NCBI GenBank assembly: GCA_030159075.1
Contig: BROG01000133.1
Location: forward strand, 62,001 to 126,000
Direction of reading: 5' to 3'
Length of the DNA stretch: 64,000 nucleotides
Origin: Atrina japonica
Lineage: Eukaryota; Mollusca; Bivalvia; Pterioida; Pinnidae
Program-made: the position numbers and the translations under genes
Shown here: positions 44,969 to 55,100 of the stretch, in pieces
Layout: the number at the start of each line of letters is the position of its first letter
Position numbering within the stretch: position 1 is the stretch's first letter
Notes under the pieces: generated by a model
What the model was told of the DNA's origin: nothing
Seen by the model: the letters and a program-made list of their open reading frames with translations, nothing else
The model's database searches: none

Positions 44969-45379
44969 TACTGTAAATTGGGATATTTTGGCCATTGTTT
45001 AATTTTGGTCAATTTTGCTACCCTATTAAAATGGCCAAAATTAAACCATCCAAAATATGTACACAATGTTTCTGCCTGTACTATTTAAAAATATTTGTTA
45101 ATAAAAAACAAGGTTTTTTTTAATAACATAGTTGATGTTAATCTTAATTAAGTACCACGTGATACATCAATTCTAATTATTCTACCGGCACTTTTTAATA
45201 TTTTGATATTCCAGACACCTGGAATGTTCAACATGACAAGACTGAGGTCTGATGGTAGGCCAAATGTAAACATGATATAAACATAAATGGCCAAAATTTA
45301 ACTGACCAAAATATAACCCCTCATTTTATTATCAATGTGGCCAAAATTTAGCAAGGCCAAAATATCCCAATTTACGGTA
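44969..45379. mobile_element. TA-flanked MITE, 411 bp
   Basis: TACTGTAAATTGGGATATTT (44969) is mirrored by AATATCCCAATTTACGGTA (ending 45379), with 24 of 25 terminal bases matching. The flanking TA is included in the termini. Inside, GGCCAAAATT words repeat in both orientations. No coding capacity. A related partial copy lies at about 6595-6690. Confidence 0.85.
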
Positions 45380-45437
45380 TGGCATATTAGTAAAAATTAA
45401 ATATAGACATTATAATGAGAAATATATATATATTATA

Positions 45438-45586
45438 CAATTATTTTCTTTTGATGAGGTTGACATCTGGATTTTCAGCCCCAGGGAAGTGGTATTTACT
45501 GAGGCCAAAAGTCGAGGTGAATATCACTTTTCCTGGGGTTGATGAATCAAAGGTGTCAACCAATATCAAAAGTCAATAATTGTTTT
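45438..45586. repeat. Foldback hairpin, ~149 bp
   Basis: GAGGTTGACATCTGG...CCCCAGGGAAGTG is mirrored by CACTTTTCCTGGGG...GGTGTCAACC. The arms extend outward through CAATTATT...CTTTTGAT / ATCAAAAG...AATAATTG. It is an imperfect hairpin with arms of about 60 bp. Confidence 0.7.
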
Positions 45587-46089
45587 ATTACATGATTATC
45601 TTATCTGACTAATTTATATCAATGAAATATGTAAAGGACCAAAAGTCAGAAACATTCAATGATTGCTCTTCTAAAAAGAATCACTGTGTGAACAACAGAA
45701 ACATGATGTCATTCCTACTATGACATCACATGTACTAGTTGTTGGATGGTTATATCAACCCACAAAGTGATTTTGAGGTTAATATAATGATTGAACAAGA
45801 GCAGGGAGTATAAAATAATTCAATCAGCAGCTAAAGAATAAGACAGTCATGTAATAAAGTTATATATTGTAAAGTGAGATACTGTGTGTATATATGTACA
45901 AACATTCCAATTTTTTATTATTCCGTCCAGATTTATTTATTCAATTTTTGTTATCTATTGTAAAACAGATTTCAGTAGTTTTATTTTCACTATGAATTTT
46001 ATTTGTCATAATTTCAAAAAAGATTTTTACCAAATATTGGATACTGTCATAATGGCTTAGTATACAATAATCGTCTGAGGATACACGGC

Positions 46090-46255
46090 AGTCATATGAA
46101 AATAATCACAACAGTCATGAAGATACACAATAATCATATGAAGATACCCAGTATTCATATGAAAACAGACAACAAGTCATATGATGATATACATTATTTA
46201 TATGAAAATAGACAACAGTCATATATGGATACACAATAATGATATACATAATATA
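46090..46255. repeat. Short tandem repeat built on TCATATGAAGATACACAATA
   Basis: About six degenerate units of 25-30 bp alternating TCATATGAAAATA and GATACACAATAA. Confidence 0.75.
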
Positions 46256-46384
46256 TGTATCCAGTTATTTACGTTATGATAATCATATCCCAGATTTACC
46301 TGATAATCAGAAATCCGTCTTTCTCATTAACTATCTGTTGGTATTGTTATGTTGTACCAGTGATGTTTGTTCAGAATTTTTATA

Positions 46385-46655
46385 TCATTGACAGCTAATA
46401 ATATAAAGTATATCTTTGACAGCTGAGAATATGAAGTATATTATTTACAACTGAGAGTATGAACTATATTATTAACGATTGAGAATATGAATATATTATT
46501 GACATTTGAGAGTACTAAATGTATTGCTGACAGCTGAGAGTATGAAATATATTATTTACAGCTGAGAGTATGAAATATATTATTGTCAGCTTAAAGTATG
46601 AAATATGTTATATACAGTTGAGAATATGAAATATATTATTGACAGCTGAGAGTTT
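46385..46655. repeat. Short tandem repeat, ~30-bp unit, about 9 copies
   Basis: The unit is approximately GACAGCTGAGAGTATGAAAT + ATATTATT, repeated with substitutions. Confidence 0.85.
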
Positions 46656-47326
46656 GTTGTATTATAAAAGCTGGTTGCATTTCAGTGTGTTTTGCTGGTT
46701 TTACTCTACTGATGATGATCATATAAACATAAGCAGTTATGCTTCATAAGTTTTGTATCAAGTGCCAGTTAATACTGTGGTATCTGTTCTTTTTATACTA
46801 CTTTTTATAATAAAGTGCAGTACAATATATTCTCACACTTCAGTTTTTTTTTACCGAGAACTAAAATCTTGACTAGAAGTTGTTCAAATATCAAGATTTC
46901 AGGTAAAACGTGAATGTAGGTCTGAAATAGGTGTCAATGAAAATTGCTTGTGGTAACATTCATAATTAATTTACAAATTAAAAAGCAGGGTGCAAAATAA
47001 TAAAGCGTTTTTACGTTCGACTCAAACCCAAGCTCAATCTCTACCTAATATTATTAGCATTATAATTGTATTTAACTAGTATTAAATGAGATCAGCTTCG
47101 AGTTGAGTATGATCAATTTTATAGCCTATGGCCATTTTCATGTCTGAACCAAACCTTTATTATGGGCAGTAACGGTTTCACCATCAGTTACATTACATTG
47201 GAAGTGAAAGTATCCGGTATCCTGCGTTGGTGTACAAACATGACATATTTTATTTTAGCCAGTTAATTCACATATGTTGTGATTGAAATGAAAACTATTA
47301 GAAGCTTTGAAAAGAATAAATCGTAA

Positions 47327-47933
47327 CAAGAGGCTCGATGGGCCTTATTGGTCACCTGAGAAAATTTCCTGTCAAGTTTGGTTAAAATTAGTCAACTGGT
47401 TCTTGAGAGGAAGTCGAAAATGTCTAAAATTTCACAAAAAAACTTTTATTTTCTGTTTACTTAGGTGTCTGTGACCTTGACCTTTGACCCCATGAACTTG
47501 AAAATTTGTCGAAATGATCCTTGGATAATTCCTAACAACTTTCACATAAAAGTTACTAAACAATTTGTAATACAGTTGTACCCTGTTACTGAAGCGCCCC
47601 CTAGTGGCTCGTTTATGAACAGATTTCATTTTCATTCGAAAATTTTGTAGATATTGACTTAACAATCATGGATACAAAATTTAAGAGTCATTTGATCATT
47701 GGTTCATGAGAAGATTTTTAAAGATGTACCACGTTTTGGTCCTTTTTGGAGCCCTAGCCCCTTTTCATTCTCAAACTTCATGCGGCTTCACATGGGGATG
47801 CTATATACCAAGTTTGGTTAAATTTGGCCAACTGGTTCCTGAGAAGTTGTAAATGTTAACGACGGACGACGACAGATAAAAGACGATCGCAATAGGTCAC
47901 CCTGAGCCTTTGACTCAGGTGACCTGAAAAGTA
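47327..47933 (+). repeat. Pearl-like dispersed repeat, AACAAGAGGC family, copy B
   Basis: Starts AACAAGAGGCTCGATGGGCC and TTGGTCACCTGAG. It contains two AAGTTTGGTTAAA...CAACTGGTTC segments about 455 bp apart, then GACGGACGACGACAGA. It ends in AGGTCACCCTGAGCC-tttga-CTCAGGTGACCTGAAAA, which folds as a stem-loop. It is opposite in orientation to copy A at 35206-35967. Confidence 0.8.
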
Positions 47934-48300
47934 AAGACCTAAAGGGAAGTTGTGTGTATTTAAGAGTATAATGTGAATAACTTTATTCAAGCCTGTTCAT
48001 TTGAATATGTCTGATGATGTGCCACGTTGACATTACATTGTGCTTTAAGCATCTAAGGTATCATTTCTTTATGGACGTGTATAACCATCAAACGGTTGCC
48101 AAATCTTTTGTCAATATCTAGTAGTGCACTAAAAAGTCAATATGTTTGTCAACAACCTTAAAGGTTTAATTCTCTACCACTCCAATTATTTGTTATATAA
48201 TTTACCAACTTCAAGGAGATGTGGCATTATAGCACCCAAGATTGCCTTTTATTAGTTTGCCAAAAATTTTTATCATAAGACATACTTTATGGTCTACATC

Positions 48301-48526
48301 TACTGTATAGTTGCTTTTATTCGCGGGGGGGATTTAAATTTTGCTACATTCGCGGTTAAATAAAATTCCGCGAAAATGAATACCCATGAATATAATACCT
48401 TACATTTATGAAATATCATAAAAATACAATTCGTAATCAATATTGCGCGAAATTTAATACATGTGAAGTCGTTCCTTTCAGAAAAACGCGAATTTTTTCC
48501 CCGTGAATTTAAACAACTTTACGGTA
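48301..48526. mobile_element. TA-flanked MITE with CGCG-rich ends, 226 bp
   Basis: TACTGTATAGTTGCTTTTAT + TCGCGGG (48301) is mirrored by CCCGTGAATTTAAACAAC + TTTACGGTA (ending 48526), with about 22 of 27 bases matching. Internal TTCGCGG/CCGCGAA words are subterminal repeats. No coding capacity. Confidence 0.8.
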
Positions 48527-48659
48527 TTGTAAAGGACATATGTACCATCTCCATATTTTCCACCTAAGTTGACACTTTAGTAAGGTGCAAGACCTTAAGC
48601 GGCCAGTTGTTGTTACATGGTACATGTAACTGTAATTTACAGAAAACATTTTGTAAATT

Positions 48660-48712
48660 GGGCCTCTGTGACCGAGTGGTTAGAGCCATTGCACTTCCAT
48701 GTGGTAAACATT
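48660..48712 (+). repeat. tRNA-Ser-like SINE head
   Basis: GGCCTCTGTGACCGAGTGGT followed by TAGAG has a type-II tRNA A box (TGACCGAGTGG) and a 5' arm like tRNA-Ser/Leu. No B box follows in place, so it is a truncated SINE or a tRNA fragment. Confidence 0.4.
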
Positions 48713-49190
48713 TACTTAACGGGTCAATGAAGGTGTGGACATGGCGTTTTTAAAAAGATTATACATATATATGGAGGTAAACCGGCTTACAGCTCGAAGC
48801 TGCTGGTGTTATCAAAATCTGACCACCACCTTACCAATGTTAATTCGTAAGTATATAGTAAAACATTCGTTTAATGAACAAACACACAAAAAGAACGTCC
48901 AATGATTTTTTTTACAATGAAATTGCATATTTCAGTACAAATTATTGTGAATACATTCAGTAAAGTTATTGACGGATACAACCACAAAAATCAAATTTTA
49001 AAAAGTTAAATTCATAACACGAGGCTATAAGAAGATCTGTCTGGACCTCATTCTCATGGTTCCGAACAAGTGAATGTCTTATATGTCGGAATTTACGTTA
49101 ACCAATTTTGAAGTATCACGTGTAACGTTCTCCACACAATGAACTTTTATTTCAAAACAGTAAGACATTTATACAAATTGAAATATCAAT

Positions 49191-49341
49191 TAAGGATTGT
49201 TTTTCATTTTTTGGAATGCATCGAGTATAAATGCAATGGATTATGGAAAAAAATTCTGTGCAAGTGCTGCACATTGATTTTTTTCCCATAATCCAATGCA
49301 TTTATACTCGATGCATTCCAAAAAATGAAAAACAATCCTTA
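49191..49341. repeat. Near-perfect inverted repeat (hairpin), arms ~62 bp
   Basis: TAAGGATTGTTTTTCATTTT...GGAATGCATCGAGTATAAAT (49191 onward) is mirrored by ATTTATACTCGATGCATTCC...AAAATGAAAAACAATCCTTA (ending 49341). There is one mismatch plus A/T-run slippage, around a loop of about 26 bp (49253-49278). No gene lies inside. Confidence 0.95.
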
Positions 49342-50940
49342 TATTTATATATATATTACCATTTTCTGTGAATCTGTAGTCAGCTGATTACGAAATTCAT
49401 TCTATGTAATTGGCTTTGCGGTAGGAGTTTTTTCATATGACGTAACAGCTAAACAGCTGTTTGAGACAAGAAGTAGTTCCCCTTTACTGTCCGGAAATAC
49501 TAAAAGGAATTAAGGTTTATTTTCTTATTTTCATATCATTTTGAAAGAAACTAGTGATATGGAAAATTTGTATAAGTGTCAAATTTGTTTTTAAGTTATT
49601 TTAGAATATTCGTTTGCTTGGTAACCGGATGGTTAGAATTGAAAATGCAAATGGCCGCGCCCATGCGTATGCTGTATAATGTATTTACAACATGCGTATG
49701 CTGATATAATATTATTGGGATATACAACGAATTTGAGTGTTTACAAGAATTCTGATATATTTTCATTAAAAACTGGGATATACTATAGAAAGTTTTGAGT
49801 AACCTACGTAAGAGGCTTTCACAAGAAGTGAGACACGATGCGGGTGACGAATTGTTTTTGATTATCATTCATGACAACTTGAAAGTAGGCCTTAATTTTT
49901 CTGTTGTTGACATTTCTTTTGGACTGTGGTTCTGAATCATCGCGATATGGGCTGGGAAATGTGCTACAGATGTATCTCGACTTTCCGATTGGTACGTAAC
50001 CTTTACGTAAGTATATAAGCCTATTTCTATTCACGACGTTGATTTTCACAAAAGTAAAAGCGATGGGGCGGACTGCATTTACAGACGAATCGTTTTACTG
50101 ATAGGATGTATATATCCAGTGTTAAGGCAAACAAAATGTCGACTAATTTTAAATTTTGTTTATCAAGATAAATGCTTGACAAAGTTGTACTTAAGGAAGG
50201 TAAATTTTATAACCTTACTCTCTATTTTCTATCAAAACACTGTTACTAAAAATAACACAAAGAGCTACGAAAATCGACGAATTGTACTGTTTGTCCAGAC
50301 TGTGTAAGTACTGTGGTTGGAAAAATAAAAAAAAGGAACATATAACCTTTAATGATACATCAAACGCGACCTATGGATTAACCTGTATGAAAATTTCTTA
50401 AAGTTACCCCAAAAATGTGCTACAGATTTACCTGTAGTAATCGTGAATTAAAGTTTCCGATTTCTTTTGGTCAGCATAGTGACCAGAACAGGCCACTAAT
50501 GTATATTTTTTTTTAAAATCCTTAAATATATAATGAAATTGCCAATTTCAAGTGATATTCAATGAAAACTTCGTTATTTCAAAGATTCGTCACTTTTTTT
50601 CATGTATTCTTACGCTGGGGAAAAAAGTAAAGCGGTTAATACATCGGGGCACGCGACTGCCAGCATTCCTACAGAATATTTCTCACTATATGACACAATC
50701 GCTCTTTACTAAATAAACTTGCAATGAAGGGAATTGGCATTCGGTAAGTAAACAACATTCCCAAACAAATACATCATGGGAAAAAAAGAAATGAAAGTCA
50801 AACATTCTACACTATTTAAATTACTACTTAATTCTTATGAATCAATTTCTAAAGTATGTTTTTTTCGACAGATAGACTGAATAAAAATTATTTATGTCCA
50901 TCAGAATTAAAAATATTGAGTTTTAGGTATAAAATAAAAT
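49342..50940. other. Intergenic, no gene recognised
   Basis: An AT-rich stretch between the hairpin and the minisatellite. Short open frames here have no coding character. Confidence 0.5.
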
Positions 50941-51950
50941 CATCTGAGAAACAGAGGGTTAAACTAGAGCGTTAGGCACACAATAACAAAAACATAAACA
51001 ATTCATCTGAGTCAGAGGGTTAAACTAGAGCGTTAGGCACACAATCACAAAAACATAAACAATTCATCTGAGACAGAGTTAAACTAGAGCGTTACGTAAA
51101 CAACCACAAAACCATAAAAATAATTAATCTGAGACAGAAAGTTAAACTAGAGCGTTACGTAAACAACCACAAAAACATAAACAATTCATCTGAGACATAG
51201 AGTTAAACTAGAGTGTTGCGTAAACAACCACAAAAACATAAAACAATTCATCTGAGACAGAAAGTTAAACTAGAGCGTTACGTAAACAACCACAAAAACA
51301 TAAAAATAATTCATCTGAGACAGAGAGTTAAACTAGAGCGTTAGGCACACAATCACAAAAACATAAACAATTCATCTGAGACAGAGAGTTAAACTAGAGC
51401 GTTACTTAAGCAACCACTAAAACATAAAACAATTCATCTGAGACAGAGGGTTAAACTAGAGCGTTAGGCACACAACCACAAAAACATAAACAATCCATCT
51501 GAGACAGAGAATTAAACTAGAGCGTTACGTAAGCAATCACAAAAACATAAACAATTCATCTGAGACAGAGGGTTAAACTAGAGCGTTAGGTAAACAACCA
51601 CAAAAACATAAACAATTCATCTGAGACAGAGAGTTAAACTAAAGCGTTGCGTAAACAACCACAAAAATGCAAAACAATTCATATGAGACAGAGAGTTAAA
51701 CTAGAGCGTTGCGTAAACAACCACAAAAATGCAAAACAATTCATATGAGACAGAGGGTTAACACTTTCAACCCTACAGGCCATAACAGACTGGTCTTAAC
51801 AATAGAAAAGAGCATACCATCTTGATTTATAGGGTTGAAAGAGTTAACCTGGAGCGTTGTTCATACAAAATCTAGAGTGTTACGCATACAACCACAAAAA
51901 CATAAACAATTTGTCTCAGACAGAGAGTAAACCTATAGCGATAGGCATAT
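50941..51950. repeat. Minisatellite, ~60-bp unit, about 15-16 copies
   Basis: The unit is TTCATCTGAGACAGAG + GGTTAAACTAGAGCGTTA + CGTAAACAACCACAAAAACA + TAAACAA. TTAA marks fall at about 50959, 51020, 51079, 51142, 51203, 51265, 51328 and on to 51758. The array resumes, more diverged, after the MITE at 51758-51847. Confidence 0.93.
51758..51847. mobile_element. 90-bp TTAA-flanked MITE inside the minisatellite, copy 1
   Basis: TTAACACTTTCAACCCT at 51758 is mirrored by AGGGTTGAAAGAGTTAA ending at 51847, with one mismatch. The element interrupts a minisatellite unit exactly at its TTAA (GGTTAA|ACTAGAGCG in intact units, TTAACCTGGAGCG after the element). A second copy is at 61175-61265. TTAA targeting points to mobilisation by a piggyBac- or Kolobok-type transposase. 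Confidence 0.9.
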
Positions 51951-52081
51951 TCACTGAAATGTATTAATTTAGTTCAAAACCGCAAAGCACATCTTAATTC
52001 AGTAGATTTCATAATGTAGTAATTATACGATCGTATTGTGATGTCATATACACGCTGCGCGTGTGTGTTTTCATTGTCTTT

Positions 52082-52189
52082 CTACGTTCCAGCAGTACTT
52101 CCATTATATCTTTTATCGTATCCCGAGAATTTCAGCAGTATGAAATCAGTCACTATTTCCGGCAAAAATCCATAAAACCGACAAAACTC
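52082..52189 (-). CDS. BDH1-like: BDH1-like terminal exon
   Basis: 35 codons plus TAG after acceptor CGTTATTTTTTCAG: EFCRFYGFLPEIVTDFILLK, then GYDKRYNGS. It joins IDIYA in phase 0 and matches the C-terminal membrane-associated helix of the BDH1/RDH family. It lies 8.1 kb from the previous exon only because of the LTR element. Confidence 0.87.
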   Translation of the reverse strand, partial: EFCRFYGFLPEIVTDFILLKFSGYDKRYNGSTAGT

Positions 52190-55100
52190 CTGAAAAAATA
52201 ACGTAGGTAATAAGGATACAGGAAACATCATTTTATTCTCATGTAAATAGAAACAATGAAATAATTCATCGGTAGGTGGATATAAAGTGTTGTTTATTCC
52301 CAATTTGTGTGTTATGTATGTCTCATTGACATTTGTGTAATACACGTCTCAGAGACTTGTTATATGAGATTTCTGGTAGGCCTATATATGTCTCTGTTGC
52401 TAGTAACGTTTAATTTTGGTACACTTGCTAAATCAGTAGTTTTCGCCTGTTGACAATTCAACATAAAATGACAAAAATAAAAAGATTTGTATTGTTAGGA
52501 CATAGAATTATTATAATAGTTCTCTTTCTACTCAGATTTCCTCTCATACCTATAACACCGTACGAAATGCACCATTTGCATTATTACGAAAAATGGCATT
52601 TTGATATACATAAATAAGTCGCACACATTGTCAATTTCTTATATATCAATTAAATATTCAAGCGTGTTGACATGTTCGAAGTAAACAAATCATAAGTCTT
52701 TCGGTAATATTTATTTTGTAATTAGCCAGTCCACCTGGAGTTATTTGGGAGATAACATGTAAAGTACAGGTGTCAACTTATAGACAAAGAATTGCTTTAG
52801 GGTTAATCTTTCGGCATCAATAAAGAACATATGGCACCTCTATAGATCTAAAATGTAAATAACGAAAATGTAGTAAATTGGGGATTATTCTTTAATAATG
52901 GATTCAGTTAATTATTATACTCACATTTCGACATGCCTGAAGTTATGTGTGATTTTGTAAATAATTTATATACATGTACATTGTTGTAAGATGGTCAGTA
53001 GGTAGATACAGAAAGTAGAGAAAAGACAGTAGACGAGTGCAAGTCGGAAAGTGAACTGTTAGTGCAGGAATTCTTGTTTAAACTATATTTGTACAGTTAC
53101 TGTATATACTTGTACATAATAAATATATAGAAAATGTACAGCCAAGCGACTAGTTATCTTTACTGTGCTAATTCCCTACAGTAACCGACCGGAGGGTCCG
53201 GTCACAATTGGTGGAGAAGCCGGAGTATCTAAATGTACCTCTTGTGAGACGAAATGGAAATTTAAATCTACATAGTGCAAGTTTATTTTTCGGATATGCG
53301 AAAACGAAAGCGAAAAAAAAAAAAAGGAATACAGATGTCAAACGGACGTTTAATGCAATAATGTAAGTGACTGTTAGCAGCTAACCACCATATTATGCCA
53401 TAAAACTACCGCACTTAAAACTCCCACCATGGATTACGCTAAGTTTGCACCTGAAAAATTCATAGGAAATTTCAAGGAAGATGCTGAGAAATGGCTTCTT
53501 AAATTTAACTTGTTTACGAAGGGATGAAGAAATTTGTTACTTTTTCCCTCTGTTATTGGAAGATCACGCTTTGCTGTGGTATGAATATCTTCCGGAGGAG
53601 ATAAAATCCAACAGAAACAGACTTAACGAAATATTTTTACGGAAATATGGAGCAACTGTAGCTGACAGAGTGCTAGCCTGTCATAAGTTTGCTACACGAG
53701 AACATGATCCGGGAGAAGCTATTGGCGACTTCATCAACGAGGTGCAACAGCTGGGTCAGAAATCCAAAACGCCAGACGACGTAGTCTCGGAAAAACTTTG
53801 GTTACATTCCCAACACACCCAGAAGGTTTTATACGCGAACCCCTTTCCTAAGACATCGTTTGGAAATGGAGCATCGTATAGCACAAACTACGGAAAATGG
53901 AGCGAGCGTTGCGTAAGGGGCAGCACACCCAAAAAACCCAAAAAGACCCAAAAAACGGAAATATTTTAGCTTATTATAATATGATGAATATTTTTTATGA
54001 CGAGTTTTATCCAATTTCACGATGTATTTCTGAAAAGATAAAAAGAATGTTACTTATGTGGGACGGTAAAGACGTTTAAACGAAATCATCATTTTCCACA
54101 TTACGGATAATATAAATTTGACAAGTGCTGAAGTAGAAGACCGACCGTAAAAACGCGACAAGAAATGTTGATTTTTTTTTTATTTCTAGCGGCTTATGAA
54201 ATAATACAAAAGTGATTATTGATGCAAACTATTTCGAAAAAACCAGACGTTTTTTGGGTTCGTTTCAGTGCTTAGACGTAAAAAAAAGACAAAGTGTCAT
54301 GCAAACTACGCAAAAAAAAATTCAGCTTAGACCAAAAAGACACCTAGAAATTATGTTTTTAGATGTGGTAAGTGCGACCATTTTCCTTCACAATGTCACT
54401 GTATCAGATACAAGTGTAAAAAGTGCAAGAAAATTGGGCATATTGCGAAAATGTGCCGCACTAAATTCAGAAGTGCTAAATCAAAAACAAAATTTGTCGA
54501 TTCGATCTCGTCAGCCTCAAATTCAAACAGAGTAAAAGTTAGAGTAGGCAACCAGTCTGTGTCGGCATTAGTTGATACGGGAGCTGACATTTCAATAATG
54601 TCTTCAAATTTTTACAAAAAGGCGAAATTGCACCAAAATTATCCACTTCAGAAATCAAATTTATTTTTGAAGGGTGTTTCTGGCACACATTTACAAATTT
54701 TAGGCCAAATTACTATCCCTATTGAGATAGGAAAGTTAGAACTTTACCAGTCATTTCATGTCGGCGAAAATTTGTCTCAAGATTTAATTTTAGGCCTTGA
54801 TTTTCTGAAAAACGCAGAACGCACAAATTGATTTCAGGGAAGGTAATTTAGTATTACAAAAAGGAATGTCGTCTATTCCGTTTACTAGAAATGATTCTGA
54901 ATTCGTTTGTATGGTATCATTGATACAGTCAGTGAAATTACCACCTCGTTCAGAAGTCATATTTGCAGTCCATTCAAATCACAAAGATTACATTAAATCA
55001 AAAGTCGGCGTGATTGAAATGAAACCCGCCTTAACTGGGTTACATTCAGTTATAGGTGCAACGTGCTTAGTCCATATGAAAGACAATAAAGCAGTTGCGA

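Noticed and set aside
48660..48712. Functional tRNA-Ser gene
   Set aside because: A-box and D-arm are present but there is no anticodon arm, B box or acceptor pairing in place.
50941..51950. CRISPR-like array
   Set aside because: Whole ~60-bp units are repeated with no unique spacers, in eukaryotic DNA; it is a minisatellite.
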